A stretch of DNA of 64,000 nucleotides from contig JAQUPQ010000006.1 of assembly GCA_028716525.1 (NCBI GenBank), forward strand, positions 62,001-126,000. The letters run 5' to 3'. Position 1 is the first letter of the stretch, and the number at the start of each line of letters is the position of its first letter. This document shows, one piece after another, positions 44,428 to 52,244 of the stretch. The stretch is from Terriglobia bacterium. Lineage in GTDB: Bacteria; Acidobacteriota; Terriglobia; JAIQFV01. A program made the translations under genes and the position numbers. Below the pieces are notes generated by a model. It did no database searches and was not told the origin of the DNA. It saw nothing but the letters and a program-made list of their open reading frames with translations.

Positions 44428-44967
44428 TCACTGGCGCGTGCCCTCAAAATTCTTTAGGTCTAATGTCACGCTGCCAATACTGAATGCTGCAACGCGAGTC
44501 GTACCCTTGGGAACCACGAAAGGAACTTCCAGCTTGTCCCACTTCTCGGCGCCTGAGGAATTCTTGCCAAAGACAAATCCGAGTGGAACCTCGGAGGGTT
44601 TGAGAGGAGGCAAAGGCTTGCGTTCGCCATTTGGCCCTATTTCGTATCGAGACTCCCAACCGCCTAGAGCGCACGGCACCTTCGTTCCATCAAGAAGAGT
44701 GATTTCAAACGACACGTCGCTACTCTTGGTAATTTCAGCCCCGACCCATTGGGTGATTTCCAAGTGAACGACGGCAATCTCAGAAACACCTTTCCCTGTC
44801 AACGCGACTCCGCTAATGGATGGCGGAGTCCATCGCGGATGGAATTCCAGGCCGGTAACCTTCAAATCTAAACCCTTAAACGTATGATGTTCCTGGCCGG
44901 CACCCGGCAGTGCAACAGCAGCTGCCAGCCAGAGTAAGGTCGTCAACACGGTAATTCGTTTTGTCAT
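44428..44967 (-). CDS. Secreted Ig-like protein of unknown function
   Basis: 179 residues; GAGGAGTAAAGGAT before ATG. Signal peptide about 1-24 (ending PGAGQ). Body is beta-rich: HTFKGLDLKVTGLEFHPRW, EIAVVHLEITQWVGAE, SDVSFEITLLDGTKV, VPFVVPKGTTRVAAFSIGSVTLDL. This series resembles DUF4352 / telomeric-repeat-binding-factor-2-like exported domains. It is similar in layout to the proteins at 41365 and 45303, which suggests repeated use of the fold. Confidence 0.86.
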   Translation of the reverse strand: MTKRITVLTTLLWLAAAVALPGAGQEHHTFKGLDLKVTGLEFHPRWTPPSISGVALTGKGVSEIAVVHLEITQWVGAEITKSSDVSFEITLLDGTKVPCALGGWESRYEIGPNGERKPLPPLKPSEVPLGFVFGKNSSGAEKWDKLEVPFVVPKGTTRVAAFSIGSVTLDLKNFEGTRQ

Positions 44968-45096
44968 ATCCTTTACTCCTCATTCCATCGAGAAACCCCC
45001 ACCCCAATTCTGTGCCGTGCCTGGTCTGATCCGAGTTTCCTCCCAGCAGTCCTATTCGAGGGTGCGTGCCCTAGGTTCGACCCGATTGGCTTGACA

Positions 45097-45251
45097 CCCC
45101 TACAGATCTGTGGGGTCACACCTGGACATAAGACAATGCACTCAGCGAGTGCACAATCCAATTCGAGTGATGGGTAACGCGAGATGAAATACCACTTTGC
45201 GTGGCCCATTACAGCAGCTCCCTTCTGTCCAATGTCCAGGTGTGACCCTTT
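45097..45251. repeat. Inverted pair of TGTCCAGGTGTGACCC repeats with a palindromic core
   Basis: GGGGTCACACCTGGACAT at 45112-45129 faces AATGTCCAGGTGTGACCCTTTT at 45230-45251. A near palindrome CCCC(T)ACAGATCTGTGGGG (45097-45115) adjoins the first copy. The intervening 100 bases hold no gene. Together this occupies most of the 335-base gap 44968-45302, in which nothing else was seen. Confidence 0.85.
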
Positions 45252-45302
45252 TCTATGCTGCGGCGCCGCCCTTACTGAATCCGTTGGGGTTTCATGGCCC
45301 CA

Positions 45303-45851
45303 TCAATTCGTGATCCGTATTCCCGCCTTGACCACCGTCATTTCGCCGGCTGCGCTTTTCTGCATCAAGGTCGCCTCCACCACATCCTGAGGAACAATAA
45401 ACAGCAATTTCATTTTTGAGGTCTTTTCGGGATTTCCTCCGATTGAGAAGGTCCCCTTGGCCTGGCCAATTTCCCACTGGTCCTTCCATTGCTCTTCCGG
45501 GTCCCCAGCCTTTGTCGGGAGCGGGCCAACTCCGACTCCAACCGCGGGTACCGTCGTCGCCAGGCCATCCTGATTAAATGCGAGGGCAAATTGGTCGAAA
45601 TAGAGCGTTGTAAAAGTCATCGGGGCGCTCCCCAATCGCATTTCCAACTCCAGGACCAGGCATCGCTGCGGAGTCTTGCTGCTGGGCCTGGAGTTCCTGG
45701 GAAGCAGTTTTACGGTGCTGTCAACATCCAACGAGTATGGAAGGTATTTCGCTTCCACGACGTTGTAAGGTCTGAGAGTTCTTTTTTCGGCGCTAAAGAC
45801 ACTGACCACGCCGATGAGGATGATTACAAACAGCATTGCGAGTTTTTTCAT
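45303..45851 (-). CDS. Secreted beta-rich protein of unknown function
   Basis: 182 residues; CTGGAGAAACCACA before ATG. Signal peptide about 1-21 (MKKLAMLFVIILIGVVSVFS). Body: LPYSLDVDSTVKLLP, RCLVLELEMRLGSAPMTF, LYFDQFALAFNQDG and MKLLFIVPQDVVEATL. Same kind of Ig-like domain as neighbours at 44428 and 41365. Function unknown. Confidence 0.85.
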   Translation of the reverse strand: MKKLAMLFVIILIGVVSVFSAEKRTLRPYNVVEAKYLPYSLDVDSTVKLLPRNSRPSSKTPQRCLVLELEMRLGSAPMTFTTLYFDQFALAFNQDGLATTVPAVGVGVGPLPTKAGDPEEQWKDQWEIGQAKGTFSIGGNPEKTSKMKLLFIVPQDVVEATLMQKSAAGEMTVVKAGIRITN

Positions 45852-46006
45852 TGTGGTTTCTCCAGAAATGGATGGTTCTCATCCCGCCCGTTTATCGAAG
45901 TCACTTTTTGGCCCTCTTTCGTTTCAGCGAGGGCTCGCAATTTCAGCATTCGTGGCAATGTCGACCGGCATCTTTCCCGCTCATTTTCGCCTTTGCCTGT
46001 TTACGC

Positions 46007-46738
46007 CTATTTCGGAGCAGGCTTCTGCTCATGGCTCAGTGCACTGACGAGCCGGGCCCCATGCCAGGGGCAAAAGGTCCATGCGCCGTCGAGTTTCTCC
46101 CCGTCGACCGGACACGTTTTCTGCGGAATCAGCGATCCCAGCGGCAAATGCCACTTGAAAACGCTGTCGTTCACTTGAATGGAGAAGCTGCCTTCTTTCC
46201 TGGCATCCGCGATTGGCAGGCCCTTGGCATTGCGTGCGGGAAACAAGAGGAAGTGCATGTTTTGTCCCAGGGGGCCCATCATGTTGCTCAAAACCGGCTT
46301 CACCATTTGTAGAAAATTCCGCAGGTCCGGTTCGAAGCGTTCATCGCCTACAGGATGGTAGCGCACGCCGCTGGAGTCCAGCAGTTGCGTCGTTTCCCGA
46401 ATGGTCGCTTCGGGCTTGAAGCTCACGCCGCCCAGAGAACCGATTTGTCCATCCACAGCCACCACCAACATGTAGGGTCGAAGCACTTTCAGAAAACCCT
46501 CCACTTGGGCAGGCGAGATGGTGGCGTCCTGCGCAAAGCTGACTTTCCAAAACTCTTCCGGAATCCACCACGCGAGCTTCATGGTATCGGCCTGCTTCGA
46601 CATCTTTTGGGTCTCTTGAACCAGCGTGGTTAGATCGACGGCACTTTCCTGCGCCGGAACAATTCCCGGAAGAAAGAACAGCGCCGCGACCATGACGCCG
46701 AAGCATTGATCGACGAACCAGAACCGTCGTGTACGCAT
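46007..46738 (-). CDS. Exported protein with a C-terminal zinc ribbon
   Basis: 243 residues; signal peptide about 1-30 (ending PAQ). A helical N-terminal part (about 35-110: VDLTTLVQETQKMSKQADTMK, then LAWWIPEEFWKVSF, VEGFLKVLRPYMLVVAVDGQ) is followed by a loop, then a zinc ribbon CPVDGEKLDGAWTFCPWHG (two Cys plus Cys/His). The exported ribbon is unusual because such modules are mostly cytosolic. Ribosome site AAAGGTGGCACGAGCGT. Function unknown. Confidence 0.85.
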   Translation of the reverse strand: MRTRRFWFVDQCFGVMVAALFFLPGIVPAQESAVDLTTLVQETQKMSKQADTMKLAWWIPEEFWKVSFAQDATISPAQVEGFLKVLRPYMLVVAVDGQIGSLGGVSFKPEATIRETTQLLDSSGVRYHPVGDERFEPDLRNFLQMVKPVLSNMMGPLGQNMHFLLFPARNAKGLPIADARKEGSFSIQVNDSVFKWHLPLGSLIPQKTCPVDGEKLDGAWTFCPWHGARLVSALSHEQKPAPK

Positions 46739-46834
46739 ACGCTCGTGCCACCTTTCTTATGCCCCTCAAAGCTGCCCGCTCGAGCCGGCCGTGTTTTTCC
46801 GTGTTCCCGAGGAACCCAAAGTCCGTTTGCACAA

Positions 46835-47026
46835 CTAATGCGTCACGGGTTGATCTTCTTCAGCGAGCTCCCGTTCAATATCCACGCGATTTTCGAAGCG
46901 GGTAATATTGCATTTCTCGCAACGCAGTTTCACGATAGGGCTGGGTCCGCCCCCGAAAACATGCACGCCTTCGGTGGTGATATCCATTCTTTCTCCGCAC
47001 TGCCGACACTTCAGTTTCTTTTCCAT
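46835..47026 (-). CDS. Very small zinc-ribbon protein
   Basis: 63 residues. LKCRQCGERMDI and LRCEKCNI form one zinc ribbon; the last 15 residues are acidic. TTGGAGGAAAAAC precedes ATG. 18 bases after the gene at 47045. Function unknown. Confidence 0.84.
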   Translation of the reverse strand: MEKKLKCRQCGERMDITTEGVHVFGGGPSPIVKLRCEKCNITRFENRVDIERELAEEDQPVTH

Positions 47027-47044
47027 GTTTTTCCTCCAAGGTTG

Positions 47045-47650
47045 TTAGTGTGTTCCACTTGCGGTTACAGGTTCCGGGTTGGATTGCAGAAACAGATGAC
47101 CCGGCCGGAACAGCCGGTCGTATTCGATTTGACAGGTGGTCCAATTCTGAGTGTTTTCTTTGAGTTCCAGGACGGCGGCCTGGCGAACGCATTCATAACC
47201 GGCCTTCAAATCGGGATTGGAGCGCATGAACTTCACGACCACCAGCTGACCCACTTCATCGAACACCGGCAGGAGCCAGCGGTTTTGGCTCAACATGAGC
47301 CCGAGATGGTCCAGATGTTTCTCGTTGGTGGGATCGATCAAGTGCTCGGAATCCAGCGGATCCTCGGGCCGGTCCAGGAATCGAATTCCGAAGATCAGGA
47401 GGGTCCCGGAAGGCACCGTCACGGCGCCACAGCGGAACTGGATGGGAATAGATCCCGCCAAACCGGCGGCATCGCTGCGCGCCAACTTGATTCCCAGATA
47501 GGTTTCACTGCCACCCTGGGCATTCCACAATCGTTCCATGAAAGCGCCCAGATGAGCTGCCCGCACTTTTGCCAGACTCTCCTCACCCCACATAACCGGA
47601 AAATTGATGGGTGTCACTTCCACGATTTTGCTCATCGACAGGGTGCCCAT
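47045..47650 (-). CDS. Protein of unknown function
   Basis: 201 residues, no signal peptide; AAGGAGGTCGCCGT before ATG. N-terminal strand-rich segment (MSKIVEVTPINFPVMWGEESLAKV) and helices with RAAHLGAFMERLWNA. C-terminal half includes VLMLSQNRWLLPVF-like and VVKFMRSNPDLKAGYECVRQAAVLELK segments. Reads alpha-beta. Unknown. Confidence 0.82.
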   Translation of the reverse strand: MGTLSMSKIVEVTPINFPVMWGEESLAKVRAAHLGAFMERLWNAQGGSETYLGIKLARSDAAGLAGSIPIQFRCGAVTVPSGTLLIFGIRFLDRPEDPLDSEHLIDPTNEKHLDHLGLMLSQNRWLLPVFDEVGQLVVVKFMRSNPDLKAGYECVRQAAVLELKENTQNWTTCQIEYDRLFRPGHLFLQSNPEPVTASGTH

Positions 47651-47680
47651 ACGGCGACCTCCTTGGAGTTCTTTTGCTCT

Positions 47681-48049
47681 TCATTTCCAGAACTGCCACC
47701 AGGATTTGTCCCGAGGCTCACTCATGTTCGGGAGCGAAACTGAGGTCAGCGAAGCAGGCCGGGAGCCTTCCGAAACGGCCGGTGTAGACTTGGGGCGTTT
47801 AGTGTCGAACTTTGAAGCCCGAACCGCACAGACCGGGCACAGCAGCCAGTCGGTGCTGGACTGCGCCACTAAACCGGTCTTCCACTGCTGGACCGCCTGC
47901 CCTCTCGAGGCTCCGAAAGCCATCATGACGGCTAAGGTGGATTCGTCAGGCTGCAGTCCCCGTGCCACCAGTTCTCGAAAGTCCGATGCGCTGTAAACTT
48001 TTCCCTCCTGCCAGCTGGTCGTGGCATTGCATAAATCACATGTCGCCAT
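47681..48049 (-). CDS. Zinc-ribbon protein with an aromatic C-terminal tail
   Basis: 122 residues; AAAGGGAGGCACT before ATG. Cysteine pairs TCDLCN and LLCPVCAVR bracket a helical segment (DFRELVARGLQPDEST...). A Ser/Pro-rich linker leads to the end KSWWQFWK, a short aromatic/basic tail that could insert in a membrane or mark the protein for recognition. The reverse arrangement of the N-terminal leaders of other cluster proteins is notable. Function unknown. Confidence 0.82.
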   Translation of the reverse strand: MATCDLCNATTSWQEGKVYSASDFRELVARGLQPDESTLAVMMAFGASRGQAVQQWKTGLVAQSSTDWLLCPVCAVRASKFDTKRPKSTPAVSEGSRPASLTSVSLPNMSEPRDKSWWQFWK

Positions 48050-48085
48050 AGTGCCTCCCTTTGAATCTTCGGTTAACGCCCGCGA

Positions 48086-49486
48086 TCACCGCTTCTCTTC
48101 AACAAAAACTTCGACACCTCTCTTCTGAAAATAGGCCACGAGCGCCTCTTTAGCTTCTTTGCCTGTCGACCGGAGATGAAATTCGTCTTTCACCCAGGTC
48201 CTGCTTTGATTGGGAATGGGGCCTGTGAACTTGAGATTGAAATCGTAAACAGGACGGCCCGCTTGAAAGGATCCTTTGACTTGAACTCTTCGGATGGAGG
48301 AGTAAGGAACCGTAATTTGATCGGTGCTCCAGTCCGTCGGCAGAAACGTCATTTTTTCTGCAGACAGAATGAGAGGACCGGAGCAACCGGCCAGGGCATG
48401 GTCATGGTAGAAATCCGGCAGCCGCACGCCTTTCAAATCGGCATGATAATGATGCGGAGCTTGAAACCCCTTGCTGACGATGTCCTGATAAATCGCCCGG
48501 GCCGCATCAAAATCGCCCTGGTAATACAGGACATCTCCCTTCATCGTCAGGGCGGGAACTGAGGATGGCTCGCGCGATAAAATTTCCGTTACCTGCTTCG
48601 ACGCCGCTTCCCATCGTCCCGCCTGGAGGTAGGCGCGCGCCAGAAGTTCCTTGGTGGAGAGATCGGTCGGATCGAAATCCAGCGACCATTCCAGCCGTTG
48701 CGCCAGGCCTTTTTCGGTTCGAATGGCGGGATTGGGGAAGCGCCGGCGCAATCCCATCCGGCTAAGGGCATCCCGAATCGCTTCATCCTTTTTGGGTTCG
48801 AACAGATCCCAACTGACTTGATCCAGTGGCGCATCGATTTTCTGAGAATATAAACGCGACACTTGGCGGCCGTCGATGAACGTTCCCGGCCCCACATCCG
48901 CTTCATATCCCTGCGTCGTAATCCCGACGCACTCCCCCGCCAGAGTGAATACCGGGACCCCGCGTGTGAAAGCGTCCCATTGCAGATTGGTTGAAACCAG
49001 CATGGCACCCGACGGTAATTCATGGTGGGCGATTATTTTCCCGCTGCGCAGGCGGGCAGGCTGCTCCCCCTTGGGATGGGGAGCCACAAATATGGAATTG
49101 CCGGTGACCGGCGCGGCCGCCGACGACAATTCCGTGAACGGGGCATTAAACGTGGGAATTTTCAGCAGCGCCAAGTCGGCTTCCGGATCAAGGGCTTTCA
49201 CGATGACCTGGTCGTAGACGTCGCCGCAGGCGGTATACACCTGCAATCGTGCGGCCTGTTCGATGAGATGAAAGTTGGTGAGCAACAAACCATTGGAGCT
49301 GATCAAAAATCCATTTCCGCGCAGAATTTCAGCCCCGTCAGGGGCCAGGTTGATCAGTCGGACAATGGAGTTCTGTACACGGTGGGTGCGCTCTTCACTC
49401 CACTCCTGCGCCCGGAGAACCTGGCCCGGGAACACGATCCCCGCAAGAAAAACACCGATCCAGCTTACCGCCCGCTTCGCCTTCAT
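48086..49486 (-). CDS. Secreted trypsin/HtrA-fold protein with TPR; catalytic Ser replaced by Arg
   Basis: 466 residues from ATG 49486 (GAAAGGAGGGCAC); an Arg-rich in-frame extension to 49606 has no support. Signal peptide to about 27. Protease-like domain about 30-235 with the expected His73 (LLTNFHLIEQA) and Asp104 (DPEADLALLKI), but the GNSGGP site reads FTRGVP with Arg175 where Ser should be. Thus probably inactive as a protease. A TPR-like helical part (about 285-355: STKELLARAYLQAGRWEAASKQ, then MKGDVLYYQGDFDAARAIY) and a C-terminal beta domain (about 370-460) that recalls a PH/GRAM fold follow. Exported; 73 bases from the second protease-like gene. Confidence 0.88.
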   Translation of the reverse strand: MKAKRAVSWIGVFLAGIVFPGQVLRAQEWSEERTHRVQNSIVRLINLAPDGAEILRGNGFLISSNGLLLTNFHLIEQAARLQVYTACGDVYDQVIVKALDPEADLALLKIPTFNAPFTELSSAAAPVTGNSIFVAPHPKGEQPARLRSGKIIAHHELPSGAMLVSTNLQWDAFTRGVPVFTLAGECVGITTQGYEADVGPGTFIDGRQVSRLYSQKIDAPLDQVSWDLFEPKKDEAIRDALSRMGLRRRFPNPAIRTEKGLAQRLEWSLDFDPTDLSTKELLARAYLQAGRWEAASKQVTEILSREPSSVPALTMKGDVLYYQGDFDAARAIYQDIVSKGFQAPHHYHADLKGVRLPDFYHDHALAGCSGPLILSAEKMTFLPTDWSTDQITVPYSSIRRVQVKGSFQAGRPVYDFNLKFTGPIPNQSRTWVKDEFHLRSTGKEAKEALVAYFQKRGVEVFVEEKR

Positions 49487-49559
49487 GTGCCCTCCTTTCC
49501 TGGAACGCAAGGGATTCACGCCCTGCGCCCATGGTCCCGCACTCATTTGTGAGCGCAAT

Positions 49560-51038
49560 CTATTCCGCGGTCTCCTTCTCTTTTTCCTTCTGCTTCTTGG
49601 CATCACGCGTCATCTGTTTCCAAGATCGAAGTTTGGCCTGAAGATCCCACATCTTCTGATTCTTCAGTTCGCTCCAGGGAACGGTGTAGGCGTCAAAACT
49701 CCAAATCGATTCGGCTTCCTTATCCTTTCCATCGGAAGGATCCTTATAAAACACCGCCAACGACAACCGCGGCATATCTTCGGTGGACTCCAGGCGCGAC
49801 AACAAACCCGCCAATTCAATAGCGGTCGTCAGATTCGTCGTGGTCTGCAGGAAAAGGGGCAGATAGGTGGAGATGCTATAACTGATTTGAACTTTTGAAA
49901 TTTTTCCCTTGGATTCCCCCTTCTTACCGTAAAGCTGATGTCCGATGTCGAGCGGGCCGGGCGGCACGGAATTCATCAAACCGGGAGTCAGTGGAATCAG
50001 CACGTCATCCTGCCCCTCTCCCACCACAAAAATTTCATTGAATCCAAAAGAAAGGTTGGAGATCAGGCGCCGATGTTCGGCCACCTCGAACGGATCCGCC
50101 AAGAAAATCTCGGCGCTCGTGGTGCCATAGGCGTTCAATTCCTTGATCAACTCGGCTTGCAGCTTGGAGGTTACCGTGTTGATCTGTTCCCACTTCACGC
50201 GGCGGTCCCGCATGTCAAAATTGTTGACCCGGACTTTTTCGATGATGGCGAGTCGCTTGGCTTCCACCAAGGCGGGATCAAACGGTTGGAAGGGCTTGCG
50301 TGTTTTGACGAATTCCGCAAAGGGTGTACCGGTCTTCTCGCCCATCAATCCGCGTACATAATTGATCGGAACCAGAAAACCCAGGCTTTCGTTGAAGAGC
50401 CGATAAAATGAAACCATTCCCACGGTCTCTCCGCGATCATTCAGCGCCGGCCCACCGGTAGCAGAGCGATTGACGGGATCGGCGAGTTGATGCAGGCGCA
50501 ATCCCCGCTTGGAGTCCCGAATGGCCGCCACCAACGAATCGGTGGCCGAGATGAAGGTTCCCAGAGGACGCGACAGAACCACCAGGGTTTCTCCGACACG
50601 TGTACGGTCGGAATCGCCCAACGTCACCACAGGCAAGGCCGTGGCGGGAATTTTGAGGATGGCAATGTCTTTGCGCGGATCGACGCTGACCACGGAAACA
50701 TCGCGAAATTTTCGGCCGTCGGGAAGGAGGACTTCAATACTTTCTGCATCGGCGAGGGGCTGATAGGCCGTTACAAGAATGCCGCTGGGATCGACAAAGA
50801 AACAACTGAATTTCTCAATGTAGCTCCCGTCGACATCCAACGTGGCCACCAGACCTACCGCCTTGCCGTACGTGTCCACGATCTCGGGCAAGGGCTTCAG
50901 CTTGGCGTCCTGTGTGAAGGATGGAATACAGCAGATCCCCATCCACAGCACGAAAATCAGCGAATGAATGATTTTCAAATCCATGCGGTGTTTCAGGATT
51001 CTTGGAGCAACGCTCAACCGTTCGGCTTGGCATTCCAT
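49560..51038 (-). CDS. Secreted trypsin/HtrA-fold protein; His and Ser of the triad replaced
   Basis: 492 residues from ATG 51038 (GAGGAGGTTCTTCG). Signal peptide to about 42 (long n-region). Protease-like domain about 50-235: the His site reads TAYQPLADA with Gln93, Asp124 is kept (VDPRKDIAILKI), and the Ser site reads RSATGGPAL with Thr194. The remaining fold features (LGDSDRTRVGETLVVLSRPLG, INYVRGLMG) are retained. The C-terminal half (about 250-492) is not recognised and ends in a Lys/Glu-rich tail. Inactive as a serine protease by pattern; a substrate-binding or sensing role is inferred. Adjacent to the other pseudoprotease, same direction. Confidence 0.87.
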   Translation of the reverse strand: MECQAERLSVAPRILKHRMDLKIIHSLIFVLWMGICCIPSFTQDAKLKPLPEIVDTYGKAVGLVATLDVDGSYIEKFSCFFVDPSGILVTAYQPLADAESIEVLLPDGRKFRDVSVVSVDPRKDIAILKIPATALPVVTLGDSDRTRVGETLVVLSRPLGTFISATDSLVAAIRDSKRGLRLHQLADPVNRSATGGPALNDRGETVGMVSFYRLFNESLGFLVPINYVRGLMGEKTGTPFAEFVKTRKPFQPFDPALVEAKRLAIIEKVRVNNFDMRDRRVKWEQINTVTSKLQAELIKELNAYGTTSAEIFLADPFEVAEHRRLISNLSFGFNEIFVVGEGQDDVLIPLTPGLMNSVPPGPLDIGHQLYGKKGESKGKISKVQISYSISTYLPLFLQTTTNLTTAIELAGLLSRLESTEDMPRLSLAVFYKDPSDGKDKEAESIWSFDAYTVPWSELKNQKMWDLQAKLRSWKQMTRDAKKQKEKEKETAE

Positions 51039-51166
51039 CGAAGAACCTCCTCGGATGTCGGTACTCTTAATCATTGCCGTAAATCACATTTATTCCGTTC
51101 GAAGACCCATGGGGCATAAGGAATCGGCGGTTTGCCCCATGGATTTTTTGCGACCTTGCAGCTCTC

Positions 51167-51397
51167 CTACTCCCCTTGTACTCCCGAAATCTCGATCTCC
51201 GTTCGGCACTTGATGCACCGGAATTTGGTCGTCCACACGGGAAAATCAAACAGAAAGGGCGACTGCTTCTTAATTTCGCGAATGACTGCCACGCGGTTGT
51301 AAATCGTGCGGCATTGCGGGCACACGGGATCTCTGCCTGTTGCAAAGCCCGTGGGTGTGGATCCACTTTTGCTCGACATCCAATCGAATATGCCCAT
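51167..51397 (-). CDS. Small zinc-ribbon protein with amphipathic leader
   Basis: 76 residues from ATG 51397 (CAGGAGGCAATCTG). Leader MGIFDWMSSKSGSTP, then zinc-binding VCPQCRTIYN and FRCIKCRTEIEI. Similar layout to the protein at 40492. Function unknown. Confidence 0.84.
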   Translation of the reverse strand: MGIFDWMSSKSGSTPTGFATGRDPVCPQCRTIYNRVAVIREIKKQSPFLFDFPVWTTKFRCIKCRTEIEISGVQGE

Positions 51398-51458
51398 CAG
51401 ATTGCCTCCTGACACCAGGCGTGAAATCCGCATCATTCATTCTGTCGATACGCCTCGT

Positions 51459-52124
51459 TCAAGGGTGCGGTACCACTTTCCAAGTGTTGCCGTTCAGCTC
51501 CAGCCAAATCTCGTCATTCTTCACGGCCAGAGAAAACCGTGGAATTTCCTTGGCTTCTTTAGAGAGCAGCGTGTTTGATATCCGCGTTTTGAGATCAAAC
51601 TTCTCATCTCTGGCTTTTGGAACATTCTTTCGGCGGTTGTAGTCGAAGTGTTTTTCGGATTCGTCATTCCCCGTCAGCTCCAAAGCATCCTCATAGGCAT
51701 GGAGAATGTAGGGTCCGGCCGGAAACTGTTTGTCTTGGATCGAAAATGGAAATTCAGAATGGAGAATCCCGATGAGGGTGAAACTCCCCTTCGTCCCATC
51801 CGCTTTCGTAAAAGAGCCATGAAAACCGTAAGTCTTACCCGAACTCTCTCCCACCAGCCGGGCACCGTTGGCCAGCCGGACACCAAAACAAGTTTCTGCG
51901 CTCACGTGCTTCATTTTGGTGAAAGGAAAAATGTACGACTCCGGAAACAGCTTCTCAGCCTCATTCAAACTTGTGATGAGTCGGAAGCTGTCCTCTTGTG
52001 AAAGAGTTTCAGGCGGTCCCGCCAACCCTTGTGCGGTTTTCGATGACGCACCGGCCTGCGGGAGCAAGGCCGTTGGTGTAAAGGCGAGAAGCATAAAAAC
52101 CATGAAACTCCAGATCCGATTCAC
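51459..52124 (-). CDS. Exported protein of unknown function (GTG start)
   Basis: 221 residues from GTG 52124, chosen because TCAGGAGAAATTACC precedes it and a signal peptide (VNRIWSFMVFMLLAF..., to about 24) follows; the in-frame ATG upstream has no ribosome site and a non-leader sequence. Domain with YIFPFTKMKHVSAETCFGVRLANG, KTYGFHGSFTKADG, FTLIGILHSEFPF and a C-terminal IWLELNGNTWKVVPHP, all short strands. A compact beta domain; function unknown. Confidence 0.82.
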   Translation of the reverse strand: MNRIWSFMVFMLLAFTPTALLPQAGASSKTAQGLAGPPETLSQEDSFRLITSLNEAEKLFPESYIFPFTKMKHVSAETCFGVRLANGARLVGESSGKTYGFHGSFTKADGTKGSFTLIGILHSEFPFSIQDKQFPAGPYILHAYEDALELTGNDESEKHFDYNRRKNVPKARDEKFDLKTRISNTLLSKEAKEIPRFSLAVKNDEIWLELNGNTWKVVPHP

Positions 52125-52244
52125 GGTAATTTCTCCTGAGCTCCAGGTTGATGTTGGAACTGGCCTCGACCGCTTGCTGCGCGGCGGATCACGCCGCCTA
52201 TCTATTCCATCGCACACATCCACAATAGCGGTAGGGTCTGGCGG

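Noticed and set aside
49487-49606. Arg-rich N-terminal extension of the 48086 protease-like protein
   Set aside because: No ribosome site before it; the internal ATG at 49486 has a perfect one and a normal signal peptide.
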